DNA of 27,240 bases from a virus. The stretch lies in IMG/VR virus record IMGVR_UViG_3300021961_007515, positions 1-27,240 of that record; one strand, 5' to 3'. Below the pieces are notes generated by a model. That model did no database searches. It saw nothing but the letters and a program-made list of their open reading frames with translations, and was not told the origin of the DNA. The translations under genes and the position numbers were made by a program. This document shows, one piece after another, positions 13,675-21,847 of the stretch (position 1 is the first letter of the stretch; each line of letters starts with the position of its first letter).

Positions 13675-14233
13675 TATTGTCCTCATAAAAAGCAATTGTA
13701 TCACTCTTATATTTTTTAACGGTAAATCCTAAATCTAATAGAAATATAATTGCTTCATCTGCTTCGTTTCTTTTATTCTCAAACATGATCGTCGGTCTGT
13801 TCTTTTTTAAAGTTTTTACAGCACCTTTGATTACATTAAGTTCGTATTGTTCTGTGTCAATTTTTATAAAATCGACATCATTAAAAAACTTATAATCGTC
13901 CAATCGTTTTACTTGAACTTCAAACTTTTCTCCATCAGTCCAATCCTTGTTTCTTAATTCAGAAATAGATCCGTGTTCTGGATTTTGTGTTTCGCTGTTT
14001 ACAATTAGTGTTTTAATTTCTTCACTATCTCCTAATGCAACATTATAACATTCTAAAAGTTTATTACTAGAAAGTTCCACAAAACTTTTTGGATTTGGTT
14101 CAAAACAAATAATTCTTTTAAACTTATCAACATACGGAAAAGATGTTTTTCCATTACTTGCACCTATGTCAATATATGTACGGAAATTTTTTATCTTAGG
14201 CATTGCCCAATCATCTATTTTAACTTCGCTCAT
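13661..14233 (-). CDS. FkbM-family methyltransferase
   Basis: 190 residues. Motif I is 'RTYIDIGASNGKTSFPYV' at about 18-35, then 'RIICFEPNPKSFVEL' and 'VDFIKIDTEQYELNVIKGA', the signature of the FkbM family in which a KID[TV]E(G/Q) segment contacts SAM and substrate. These enzymes methylate sugar or polyketide hydroxyls. The ATG overlaps the UvsW stop as ATGA and has AAGGTGG about five bases upstream, so this island gene is translationally coupled to a core recombination gene. Residues 150-190 ('TIMFENKRNEADEAI...') form the usual final strand-helix pair. Confidence 0.87.
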   Translation of the reverse strand: MSEVKIDDWAMPKIKNFRTYIDIGASNGKTSFPYVDKFKRIICFEPNPKSFVELSSNKLLECYNVALGDSEEIKTLIVNSETQNPEHGSISELRNKDWTDGEKFEVQVKRLDDYKFFNDVDFIKIDTEQYELNVIKGAVKTLKKNRPTIMFENKRNEADEAIIFLLDLGFTVKKYKSDTIAFYEDNNESN

Positions 14234-15681
14234 GTATCCACCTTTGTTACTGTGTGAGGATATTTTGCTTCTTTATAGAATCTTTTTCTCTCTGTTAAAT
14301 GTCTTTTTGCATACTTACAGGTAGAAGTAATATCCCAAATCTGTACAAAATCCTTATCCTCTGCCTTTCTTATTCCGCGCCCAATGCTTTGAATAACACG
14401 GACAAAACTTTTCCCGGGTTCAATAAGAACCAAATTAAAAATACGAGGAATATTAATACCAACAGCGGCAACCCCATAAGTAGCAATAATAATCTTTCCG
14501 TCACTTGTTTTAATTTCGTCATATTGTTCTTTTCTATCGTCTAGTTTCACATCGCCTTTAATAAATGTTGCTTCGGGAATATTCTTTAACAGTTTATTAC
14601 CTGTATCGATTCTATTAACTAGGACAAGAGTATTACCATTCTTAGCAACGGTATTAATATGATTAGCAATGTATTTTAAACGCTTCTCGTCGGTCACTAA
14701 CCAAGTATATTCTTCTTGGTAACTTCTAAACTCTTCAATATCTTTTGTTTGTAAAATTTGAATATCAAGTTTTGCTAATACACCCTTTTCTTGTAGGTCG
14801 TGTGCTGATACGTTGTTAATTACTGGTCCTATACTAGCAAGGATTCCTTGAAACTCCCATTTTTCCTTAGGCACAGTTCCTGTTAAACCCCAGCGTATAG
14901 GAGCATTCCTAAAATTTACTGTAAGTAATTTTTTAAGAACATCTGCCTTTGCTTGGTGTACTTCGTCTATGATAATTGCTCTTACACCTTCTGTAAATTC
15001 TGCAAGAGTTAGTGTATCACTGTCGTAACTTTTCTTGTCAAGAACATTAAGACTTTGCCAAGTACAAATAGTATGTGTATGATTTAATTCCTTGCGATCA
15101 CCAAAGTAAACACCTACATCAAGTCCTAAATTTTTGTAATCTTCTTCAGTCTGAACAACAAGGCTCTTGTTTGGTACAATAACCATTGTGCGGCCATAAG
15201 GCTCACATAAATGCGAAAGGGTAGCAGTCGTAATAGTCTTACCGGCACCTGTTGCAACCTCCTGTAACGATTGTGGATTTTCTAAAAATTGATTAACGAC
15301 ATCGTATTGATAGTCACGCAACACTATAGGTTGTCCTGCCTGTTGATGTCCTTCGGGCCAAACCTTTCCCTTGTCAGCCCAGTAATTTTCATCAATTTTA
15401 CTAAAGTCAAACTTATGATGCTCTCGCTGATCTATTACCTCAATATCATATCCGTCATTTTCAACTATAGGAAGTGCAACATCAAGATGTGCCAAGAAAC
15501 CGTTTCCACCAATTCCAAAGAAACTAACAGTTCCGTCCCAGCGTCCTAGTTTGAAAGCAGGCATGTGTCGTGCATAAGGAAGATCGTATTTTAATTTGTT
15601 AGCGATCTTCCTTCTAGTCTCGACAGCAAGTCCTTCGAACTTGATGTTTACTTCGTCTTTTATAATAAGTTTACAGTTCAA
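14230..15681 (-). CDS. uvsW: UvsW-like ATP-dependent DNA helicase
   Basis: 483 residues of superfamily 2, the size and layout of T4 UvsW, which remodels branched DNA and R-loops during recombination-dependent replication. Seen: a small N-terminal DNA-binding domain (about 1-100), 'RDYQYDVVNQFL' as the Q-motif region, Walker A ATGAGKT at 143-149, the DEVH box at 239-242, 'WGLTGTVPKE' as motif III, and 'VIQSIGRGIRK' as motif VI near the C-terminus. The start is TTG at 15681: an AAGGA lies eight bases upstream, no in-frame ATG fits, and the gene overlaps its upstream neighbour by 11 bases. All helicase motifs appear intact. Confidence 0.94.
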   Translation of the reverse strand: MNCKLIIKDEVNIKFEGLAVETRRKIANKLKYDLPYARHMPAFKLGRWDGTVSFFGIGGNGFLAHLDVALPIVENDGYDIEVIDQREHHKFDFSKIDENYWADKGKVWPEGHQQAGQPIVLRDYQYDVVNQFLENPQSLQEVATGAGKTITTATLSHLCEPYGRTMVIVPNKSLVVQTEEDYKNLGLDVGVYFGDRKELNHTHTICTWQSLNVLDKKSYDSDTLTLAEFTEGVRAIIIDEVHQAKADVLKKLLTVNFRNAPIRWGLTGTVPKEKWEFQGILASIGPVINNVSAHDLQEKGVLAKLDIQILQTKDIEEFRSYQEEYTWLVTDEKRLKYIANHINTVAKNGNTLVLVNRIDTGNKLLKNIPEATFIKGDVKLDDRKEQYDEIKTSDGKIIIATYGVAAVGINIPRIFNLVLIEPGKSFVRVIQSIGRGIRKAEDKDFVQIWDITSTCKYAKRHLTERKRFYKEAKYPHTVTKVDT

Positions 15682-16852
15682 CTATATCTTCCTTATCTTT
15701 AACAGGTTTGTATTCTCCAATAAAAACAACGCATGGGTGATTATTAAACATCGCCCTTGCTGTGGAATTCATACCCGGTAATAATTCATTTGTAGCAACT
15801 ATTATAACATCATTTACGTCTTTGAACAACCACTTTGCTGGCTTCTGTTGGAAGATTAGGAACTTTGCGTCCTGTATTTTTCCACCAAAACCGCTTTGAT
15901 TGACCCATTTGTTAAAATCTGGATTCTCTTTATTGCTTGATCTAAAACAAACTCTAAAGTCAGTCCTGTCATAACCTAGTTTTTCTATTTCAAAAGCAAG
16001 ATGCCTAATCCAATCTTCTGCACGCTCGCTTCTTTCCAAGATCAATAGTATCTTACCCTCAACTCCGTAAGACAATTGTAAAAATTGTTCTATATCTCTA
16101 GCGAAAAAGCGGTTTCCTTTATTACTTGCAATTTTTTCAAAAACGTTATTTGGTTTTTCGTTATATATGTAACCCATGTTCTTTGCTAGAATTAAATCAG
16201 CAGATACTTTATTAGATTTGTGACTATTAAAGTAATCCAGGGCATCCTCAGGAGCATTCCTTAGGAATACTTGATTGTTTTCAATAACAGATCTTCGTTG
16301 ATGAAATTTTTGATTTTGCCAAATTTCCTCAACATTTGATAATGCTTCCATAAAAGATTCGTCGATTTCAAAATCTCTTTCTTTACAAAAATCAAATACA
16401 GGCATTGAGTTATAATCGTAGAATTTTAATTTTCTAATTTTCCTTTCTCTGTCCCATTGGCTTGACTGCGATGCCCATCCTTGTTGAGAAATAATTTCTC
16501 TATCAAATTCTTCCTTTAACTGAAATGGAAATCTAAAGCACATCCATATTTCTTTGCCATCCTGTTCAACCCAGACCTTCTTTGACTGATCTATAATTCT
16601 AAAAGAATTTTTCCAAAGAGGTTGTTCTAAGTGAACTATGAAATCATAATAGGGCTGGCAGGTGTTTCTATATTTTGTTAATATTCTGAGTATGTACTTT
16701 GCTTGATTTTCAGTTAGTTGTGCATTAGAATTTAGACTAGTATAAAAACTTACAGCGGCACTCCTATCATTAGGCTGCATGAAAATTCTATTCGTCGACA
16801 TTGTGTCGAAGAATTTCAAAAATATATCTTCAATGTAGAATGGTTCTTTCAT
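15671..16852 (-). CDS. Large uncharacterised protein next to UvsW
   Basis: 393 residues. The N-terminal part has 'RSAAVSFYTSLNSNAQLTEN' and 'AKYILRILTKYRN', a helical pattern like the substrate-recognition regions of some helicases. The C-terminal third alternates strands and helices ('KILLILERSERAEDWIRHL', 'DFRVCFRSSNKENPDF', 'AKFLIFQQKP', 'DVIIVATNELLPG', 'PCVVFIGEY'), which resembles a RecA-like fold, but I see no Walker A. It may be a degenerate helicase-like or DNA-repair accessory protein. Its promoter has the same -10 region as the primase promoter, and its end overlaps the UvsW gene by 11 bases, so the two are coexpressed. I do not recognise the family. Confidence 0.72.
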   Translation of the reverse strand: MKEPFYIEDIFLKFFDTMSTNRIFMQPNDRSAAVSFYTSLNSNAQLTENQAKYILRILTKYRNTCQPYYDFIVHLEQPLWKNSFRIIDQSKKVWVEQDGKEIWMCFRFPFQLKEEFDREIISQQGWASQSSQWDRERKIRKLKFYDYNSMPVFDFCKERDFEIDESFMEALSNVEEIWQNQKFHQRRSVIENNQVFLRNAPEDALDYFNSHKSNKVSADLILAKNMGYIYNEKPNNVFEKIASNKGNRFFARDIEQFLQLSYGVEGKILLILERSERAEDWIRHLAFEIEKLGYDRTDFRVCFRSSNKENPDFNKWVNQSGFGGKIQDAKFLIFQQKPAKWLFKDVNDVIIVATNELLPGMNSTARAMFNNHPCVVFIGEYKPVKDKEDIVEL

Positions 16853-16858
16853 TCTGTT

Positions 16859-16887
16859 ATTATACTATCTCTGTTAACAAAAATCAA
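16859..16887 (-). promoter_or_regulatory. Sigma70-type promoter of the 15671-16852/uvsW operon
   Basis: On the minus strand, TTGATT (16882-16887), 17 bases, then TATAAT (16859-16864); six bases later comes the ATG whose first base is 16852. The -10 is perfect and the -35 matches four of six positions. The 13 bases AGATAGTATAATA around the -10 are identical to the primase promoter. Transcription is predicted to start at or next to the start codon, and no Shine-Dalgarno sequence is present, so a leaderless mRNA is likely. Confidence 0.75.
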
Positions 16888-17741
16888 GAGTTTAGTTGTG
16901 CTAAAATATGATTTTCTAATCTTTTAATAGGAATGCCCTTGGATATTTCTTCCACGGTCCACTCGGTATGTGCTACCTTGACTAACCAATCCTGCCTATC
17001 GGGCAATACAGGATTTAGAATATTTTCAAATGTATCAGATACAGGATATGCTAGGCTAGACGAATCACATATGATAGGAGTACCTGCGATAGCAGCATGG
17101 ATTGGAACTCCGCTGTTATGATTGATTACACAATGATAATCATACCGTATATCAAAGTCGTCATAGGTTCCATCTATCTTAACTGGATTTTGCCTTATGA
17201 CATTTTTAAATTCGTGTTCTATTCCAGGCATTGGTGATCTTGGATGTGGTCGCAAAACTATTGTTTGATCTGTTTTTTCTCTTATTCTTTCGACAACAGA
17301 ATACACCCAAGAATCTACGGAAGGCATCCCTTCCCATTGCAAACTCTTAGAATGCTGTGTTGCAACTAGTATACTCTTTGATCTATATTTGTTTTCTTCC
17401 TTGAGATATATTCCTAACTCAGCAGGACGATCGATATCTAAATTAGCATCATTTCCAAATATTCCTAAACCGTGTATATGATTTAGACATATTCTCCACG
17501 TTATGTTTCTCTTCAGATTTCCTACTTCTATAATTACAATGGGTTTATTGTTTTTCCTGGCATTTTCAAAAATTAACTTGTTAGGTAACATACGTCCGTT
17601 CCATAACACCGACCAGATGACTGAAACATCCTCGTTATCGCTAACGACTTCGTGCCCTGCATGTTTGAGACCTTGCTCAAATGCATTGAAAATGTCTGGA
17701 CTGTTTAATGCACCGTGCTCTCTGAAAAGTTTGAACCGCAT
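16884..17741 (-). CDS. KpsC/KpsS-like glycosyltransferase, paralogue 1
   Basis: 285 residues, a GT-B-like protein of the capsule-synthesis type. Seen: 'IVLRPHPRSPMPGIEHEF' (RxHP motif), then 'CVINHNSGVPIHAAIAGTPI' (the 'N-S-x-x-x-x-x-A-x-x-G-x-P' sugar-nucleotide region), and a C-terminal 'WLVKVAHTEWTVEEISKGIP' shared in outline with four other proteins in the window. An N-terminal segment has 'SVLWNGRMLPNKLIFENARK', apparently the acceptor side. The start has GGAG about five bases upstream. It is the most distant member of the set and is divergent from the plus-strand pair at 17781. Polysaccharide transferase is the best guess; donor unknown. Confidence 0.68.
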   Translation of the reverse strand: MRFKLFREHGALNSPDIFNAFEQGLKHAGHEVVSDNEDVSVIWSVLWNGRMLPNKLIFENARKNNKPIVIIEVGNLKRNITWRICLNHIHGLGIFGNDANLDIDRPAELGIYLKEENKYRSKSILVATQHSKSLQWEGMPSVDSWVYSVVERIREKTDQTIVLRPHPRSPMPGIEHEFKNVIRQNPVKIDGTYDDFDIRYDYHCVINHNSGVPIHAAIAGTPIICDSSSLAYPVSDTFENILNPVLPDRQDWLVKVAHTEWTVEEISKGIPIKRLENHILAQLNS

Positions 17742-17750
17742 GTTCTCTCC

Positions 17751-17758
17751 AATAAATA
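17751..17758 (+). promoter_or_regulatory. Late-type promoter box AATAAATA (plus strand)
   Basis: The octamer AATAAATA matches the T4 late consensus TATAAATA at seven of eight positions and lies in the 39-base divergent gap before the plus-strand gene at 17781. Using T4 spacing, transcription would begin near 17764 with a 17-base leader. It is the only promoter-like sequence I can see for this plus-strand pair. Confidence 0.42.
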
Positions 17759-17780
17759 TAGTAGTATTTAATGGTTTAAG

Positions 17781-18179
17781 ATGAATAAATTTAAAAAAAG
17801 AATATCAAAAAACGTAAAAAAAGTTCCAATTGACTGCCTAGTTGTTGGTAACGGATTTGGAAACTTTGATAATTTACTAGAAATGTTTAATACAGTGTTC
17901 GTCTATGAAACTGACATAACAACCAAATCAAGAAATCTAGTTTTTAGAAAAACTATTGAAAGTACCTTTGATTTGAGAGACGTTACTGCTATTTTTATAG
18001 ATTTAGATAAATTACATATAATGGATCAGTTGTCGCCATTAATAACTAAAGTTGAGCCAGACATTTTTATAGAAGGCGAGGAAGTAATTCCTAAAACTCA
18101 AAGTAAACTGTTATATCAAATAGGATATAAAGCAATAGCACAATTAGGTTGGTGCCATCAATGGAGTAGATTAAAGTGA
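17781..18179 (+). CDS. Hypothetical protein, small Rossmann-like (plus strand)
   Basis: 132 residues: a basic N-terminus (MNKFKKRISKNVKKV), then strand-helix units 'IDCLVVGNGFGNFDNLLEMF', 'TVFVYETD', 'VTAIFIDLDKLHI' and 'PDIFIEGEEVI', ending 'GWCHQWSRLK'. The pattern resembles a minimal methyltransferase or FkbM-like fold that has lost parts, with GNGFG in the place of motif I, but the SAM motif is not convincing. It overlaps the glycosyltransferase that follows as GTGA, so the two form a small operon on the opposite strand from the rest of the island. No Shine-Dalgarno sequence is seen before the ATG. Confidence 0.66.
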   Translation: MNKFKKRISKNVKKVPIDCLVVGNGFGNFDNLLEMFNTVFVYETDITTKSRNLVFRKTIESTFDLRDVTAIFIDLDKLHIMDQLSPLITKVEPDIFIEGEEVIPKTQSKLLYQIGYKAIAQLGWCHQWSRLK

Positions 18180-19024
18180 GTATAACCGTAGTAACAACTT
18201 TCCATAAACAAGGATATGAACAATACGGAAAAAGGATGATTGAATCCTTTTTAAGAAATTGGCCTGCAGAAATAAAACTTTATGTGTATGCTGAAGATTG
18301 CACAGTGCAAGAGTCTGCACCTAACTTAATTGTAAAGAATCTTCATCAGGCAAGTCCTGAACTTGTTGCTTTCAAGGAGAGATGGAAAAACATTCCCAAG
18401 GCAAACGGAGACGTTAGTTCTGATCCAATTAGAAGTAAAAGAAAAGATTCAGGAAAAGGGTTTAAATGGCATGCAATAAGATTTGCACACAAGGTATACA
18501 GCATTTTTTCATGTGCCAAAGAATGTAATACAAAATGGTTGATGTGGATGGATGCAGACACTTATTGTCATAGTCCTATAAGTTCAAAGCAACTAAATGG
18601 ACTTCTTCCTGGCAAGCAAGAACTTTGTTACCTAGGACGAAAAGGAAAATATAGCGAATGTGGACTTTATGCTATGAACATGGAATCACAAAGTACTAAA
18701 GATTTCTTGACAGAATTTCAAAGAGTATATGACGATGCGGAAGGTCAGGGTGGAATATTTTCAATGATTGAGTGGCACGACAGTTTTGTCTTTGATGTTG
18801 TTAGACAAAGATTTCCTAACCTTAAACAGTATGATTGGGCAGCATCTTTACATGATTTAAGACCACGACCTGGTATGTCTAACGGTGAAGGACATCCTCT
18901 TATAAACTGCGAATGGGGTGCGTATTTAGATCACCTTAAGGGCGGAAGAAAGCAATTAGGTAAAAGTAAAAGAGACGATTTAAAGGTTCCTAGACCAGAA
19001 CCGTATTGGCAACAGTTTAAATAA
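18176..19024 (+). CDS. Glycosyltransferase, GT-A fold with DxD (plus strand)
   Basis: 282 residues from GTG at 18176, which overlaps the previous stop (GTGA) and has GGAG nine bases upstream. Seen: 'MSITVVTTFHKQGYEQYGKR' opening, 'KWLMWMDADTYCHSPIS' with D126-A-D128 as the nucleotide-sugar/metal motif, 'CYLGRKGKYSECGLYAMNM' and 'WHDSFVFDVVRQRFP', consistent with an inverting or GT8/GT2-like sugar transferase. The last eight bases overlap the end of the converging minus-strand gene, with no space for a terminator between them. Donor and acceptor are unknown. Confidence 0.78.
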   Translation: MSITVVTTFHKQGYEQYGKRMIESFLRNWPAEIKLYVYAEDCTVQESAPNLIVKNLHQASPELVAFKERWKNIPKANGDVSSDPIRSKRKDSGKGFKWHAIRFAHKVYSIFSCAKECNTKWLMWMDADTYCHSPISSKQLNGLLPGKQELCYLGRKGKYSECGLYAMNMESQSTKDFLTEFQRVYDDAEGQGGIFSMIEWHDSFVFDVVRQRFPNLKQYDWAASLHDLRPRPGMSNGEGHPLINCEWGAYLDHLKGGRKQLGKSKRDDLKVPRPEPYWQQFK

Positions 19025-19952
19025 ACTTTCTAAAAAACTGCCATGCTTCTCCGGAACGCAGTTCATCAAAGTTCCAATGACACATTGATAATTTTTCTAC
19101 CCAAGCCTGTCTTTCAAACATCTTTGGATCTTCAATCCTTTTAAGATTTGTGTTGCACACACCGAACGACTGGCTAATTTCGACCTGAGGGTCTGTAACA
19201 AAAGTTGGAACTCCGTCGATTGCACTAGCAATACTAGGTGAACTGTTATAAACAATCGATGCCCAAGCGTTAATAAGGTCTTGTCTAATATGGTTTTTAC
19301 TTAATGTAATATGTTTGTATTTTCTAAATATAGACTGATCAAACCATCTCTGCCATTTTTTATCTCCAGGGTGGACTCTTATAACAATGGGTCTGTCTGA
19401 AAAGGATCTTACCTTCGCAACAGTTTCTAACAGCCATTGATTAACAGATAATCCTTTCATACTCCAGCCACCATTTCTTTGACAACAAATTAGTATATGA
19501 GTTCCTTGTGTTCTCCAAGGTTTAAGTGATAGTCCTAGATTAGCACTTATCTTTTTCCATCTTAGCGGATCAACTTCGGTATCAAAATAAAATCCAGTTG
19601 TAGGAAAAACTCCATCAAAACTATATCTTAGATATGTCTTTGTATTTCCAGGATCTGCAAATAAAAATAAGTTACTATCAACTATCAAAGAACGCTTTCC
19701 ATTTTGTTTTTGCATATCAATTGCGTTTTGTCTTAGAGTTAAATGCGGAACTCCTTTCTTCCCGTCCTCATGCACGAATCCTTGTACAAATGCCACATCA
19801 CAAGGAATAGCATTCATGCCTCTGTGATCAACACCTTCGTCTCCCGAAGCTCTTACTCCTTGTAGAAAGTTATCTAAAATTAGAGGCTTTTCTGGATTAT
19901 TATTGTTTGGCGGAATTCCACCATAGTATGCAACTGCTTTAAATTTTGACAT
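19017..19952 (-). CDS. KpsC/KpsS-like glycosyltransferase, paralogue 2
   Basis: 311 residues. Seen: 'PLILDNFLQGVRASGD' near the N-terminus, 'RSLIVDSNLFLF', 'FYFDTEVDPLRWKKI', then the shared core: 'DRPIVIRVHPGDKKWQRWF', 'ASIVYNSSPSIASAIDGVPT' and the C-terminal 'WVEKLSMCHWNFDELRSGEA'. These match paralogue 1 in order and outline and the RxHP/NSxxxxxA...GxP pattern of capsule Kdo-transferase-like proteins. It overlaps the gene upstream by 14 bases, and its end overlaps the converging plus-strand glycosyltransferase. Only a weak GAGA precedes the start, so coupling is likely. Confidence 0.7.
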   Translation of the reverse strand: MSKFKAVAYYGGIPPNNNNPEKPLILDNFLQGVRASGDEGVDHRGMNAIPCDVAFVQGFVHEDGKKGVPHLTLRQNAIDMQKQNGKRSLIVDSNLFLFADPGNTKTYLRYSFDGVFPTTGFYFDTEVDPLRWKKISANLGLSLKPWRTQGTHILICCQRNGGWSMKGLSVNQWLLETVAKVRSFSDRPIVIRVHPGDKKWQRWFDQSIFRKYKHITLSKNHIRQDLINAWASIVYNSSPSIASAIDGVPTFVTDPQVEISQSFGVCNTNLKRIEDPKMFERQAWVEKLSMCHWNFDELRSGEAWQFFRKFI

Positions 19953-21072
19953 GATATTTCTCTATAATACGTTTTGCTGTTCCGTTCATTAATTCTTCTT
20001 TTGTGAATTGACTATAACTTAACATACAAAGCCAGTCGGTAATTTTTCCATAATATAGATCATTGATATCAGAAAGACTGTTTTTTGTAATGGGATTAGT
20101 AATGTGTTTTCCTAATGTAATTGCCGGAATACCTGCCCAAATTGCTTCAGTTGTTGCATTAGAATTAATGCTTATAACACAATAGTAATCCTCATTAAGT
20201 AGTTCTTTAAATAAATTAGTTCTTTGATTTAAAGGTGCTTTTTCTCTAAATTTGATAGGCTTATCTGTATACTTCCTTAATTCTGCTTCCACATCGTATT
20301 TCCAAGTTTTTAAATCGCAATGAAAAATACTTGCAGCAAACGGACCCGGTTCAATGACATATATAACATCACCGTTCTTTCTCCACGGAACAGGAAACTT
20401 AACGAAGTTCTCTAGCCTAGATGTAGGAGCATCAAAGTATTCACCATAGTGTAAATGATTTCTCACTAGTCTATGCCATTTTTTATTGGGCTCTAAAAAG
20501 TTTGTATAACCGCTATCTATAAACCAAAAAGGATAATTGTTATCTATTTTAGTGACCAACAGTTCTTCGTTACCTACTGTATTTCTAATTAAACAATCTT
20601 GATCATAGGAAACAAAATCTTTTCTTCGTATAAATGTTCCGTTTGAGTCTAAACTTAAACCTGTTCCCTTGACAAAATTTTTATATTTGCTGTTTTTATA
20701 ATTTTCAAATATAGTTTCTAATCCTAGGGTGTTAATAATCTTTTCAAGATTTTTATGTATTGTGTTAAAATCACTATTTTTCTTTTCTTTCAGCCAATCT
20801 CTTATGTAAGAATAATAATTTTCCATGTCCTTGGCTATCGCTTTTTTTAATTTATTATAGAACTTTTGTTTGGTATTATCATCCCAAGAATGTTTTGGTT
20901 TTACATAAACTTTTTTATTATCTAGTTTTCTTGCAACTTCCTTTTCGATGAACAATTGTTTTACATAGTTTACATTGTCCTCAGGCACAGGTTGTTTTTT
21001 TGCATCGCGATGTGTATCAACAAGGCTATGTAAAAAATTTGCAATTTCCTTATCGTTTAAAAGTAGTTTCAT
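19939..21072 (-). CDS. KpsC/KpsS-like protein with long N-terminal helical extension, paralogue 3
   Basis: 377 residues from the ATG at 21072, which overlaps the previous stop as ATGA; an ATG at 21153 would overlap by 85 bases. The first roughly 165 residues are lysine-rich and helical ('KFYNKLKKAIAKDMENYYSY') and have no match in the sister genes. The rest follows the family: 'FWFIDSGYTNFLEPNKKWHR', 'YCVISINSNATTEAIWAGIP' and 'WLCMLSYSQFTKEELMNGTA'. The RxHP position is 'KPIKFREKAPL', so the histidine is lost and activity may differ. The extension could be a scaffold or an oligomerisation domain. Confidence 0.7.
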   Translation of the reverse strand: MKLLLNDKEIANFLHSLVDTHRDAKKQPVPEDNVNYVKQLFIEKEVARKLDNKKVYVKPKHSWDDNTKQKFYNKLKKAIAKDMENYYSYIRDWLKEKKNSDFNTIHKNLEKIINTLGLETIFENYKNSKYKNFVKGTGLSLDSNGTFIRRKDFVSYDQDCLIRNTVGNEELLVTKIDNNYPFWFIDSGYTNFLEPNKKWHRLVRNHLHYGEYFDAPTSRLENFVKFPVPWRKNGDVIYVIEPGPFAASIFHCDLKTWKYDVEAELRKYTDKPIKFREKAPLNQRTNLFKELLNEDYYCVISINSNATTEAIWAGIPAITLGKHITNPITKNSLSDINDLYYGKITDWLCMLSYSQFTKEELMNGTAKRIIEKYHVKI

Positions 21073-21845
21073 GAGTATTTCTCTGTAAGTTCGTATGCCA
21101 TGCCATTTAAAATCTCTTCCATGGTAAATTGTCCGTATGCTAAGTTCATGCATTGCCTTTCTATTAAACTAGGATCAGGTTTAAATGGATTAGAAATAGT
21201 TGAAATGTCGGAACCTGCAATGGGTGTGGCACAGCAAGGAACACTCACTGTTGCAGGAACACCATATGCTACCGATTCTAGTGCTGCTATACTATTAAAT
21301 GCTACAGTAACAGCAGTTCCGCTATCTAGTGCATCATATATGGAATATGTATTATTACGATCACTTCGTGAACCTTTTATTCGTACTTCTACAGGTAACT
21401 TACTAAATTCTTTTAATTTATTTTCAGTTTCCTTAACCCATTCGTCATAATTTACATTATAATATTTGCAGGCCTTTGGATTAGGCATTACTAGTAATAT
21501 TTTTTTATTGTAATTTTTCCAGCCCTTCCATTCTAATCTAGGATCTTGTTTAATTAATTGTTCCCAACGATCGCTTGGTACATTTCTAATAATTGAGTGC
21601 TGATTCTCATTCTTAACTACTCTGTGCCATATTTTTTTACCACTTGGATTTCCTTTACTTGGAAAATTTCCTAAGTATCCAGTATCTATGTAGTAAAAGT
21701 CTCTTCCGGTTTCGATACATCTATTCACGTGATCTTTTTTAATAACGCCTCTCAGTACCAAGGGCTTGGAAGTTTCGTTGGTGTCGGTAGTAAGCCTATT
21801 TCCTGAGCCTATTACTAATGCTTCTTCTAAAGAGTAATCTTTCAT
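21069..21845 (-). CDS. KpsC/KpsS-like protein, paralogue 4
   Basis: 258 residues and the closest relative of paralogue 5 (22516-23322). Shared blocks: 'PLVLRGVIKK', 'RDFYYIDTGYLGNFPSKGNP', 'KIWHRVVKNENQHS', 'NYDEWVKETENKLKEFSKLP' then 'VEVRIKGSRSDRN', 'AVTVAFNSIAALESVAYGVP' and 'QCMNLAYGQFTMEEILNGMA'. Where capsule Kdo-transferases have RxHP this protein has VEVRIKG, as does paralogue 5. The start lies two bases past the stop of the GT8-like gene upstream and lacks a clear ribosome site. Family-level glycan function is inferred; a sugar-binding or transferase role is likely. Confidence 0.7.
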   Translation of the reverse strand: MKDYSLEEALVIGSGNRLTTDTNETSKPLVLRGVIKKDHVNRCIETGRDFYYIDTGYLGNFPSKGNPSGKKIWHRVVKNENQHSIIRNVPSDRWEQLIKQDPRLEWKGWKNYNKKILLVMPNPKACKYYNVNYDEWVKETENKLKEFSKLPVEVRIKGSRSDRNNTYSIYDALDSGTAVTVAFNSIAALESVAYGVPATVSVPCCATPIAGSDISTISNPFKPDPSLIERQCMNLAYGQFTMEEILNGMAYELTEKYS

Positions 21846-21847
21846 AA

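Noticed and set aside
21100-21450. 116-residue plus-strand ORF opposite the KpsC/S-like paralogue 4
   Set aside because: It mirrors the conserved minus-strand protein, has no ribosome site, and the minus-strand frame carries family motifs across the same bases.
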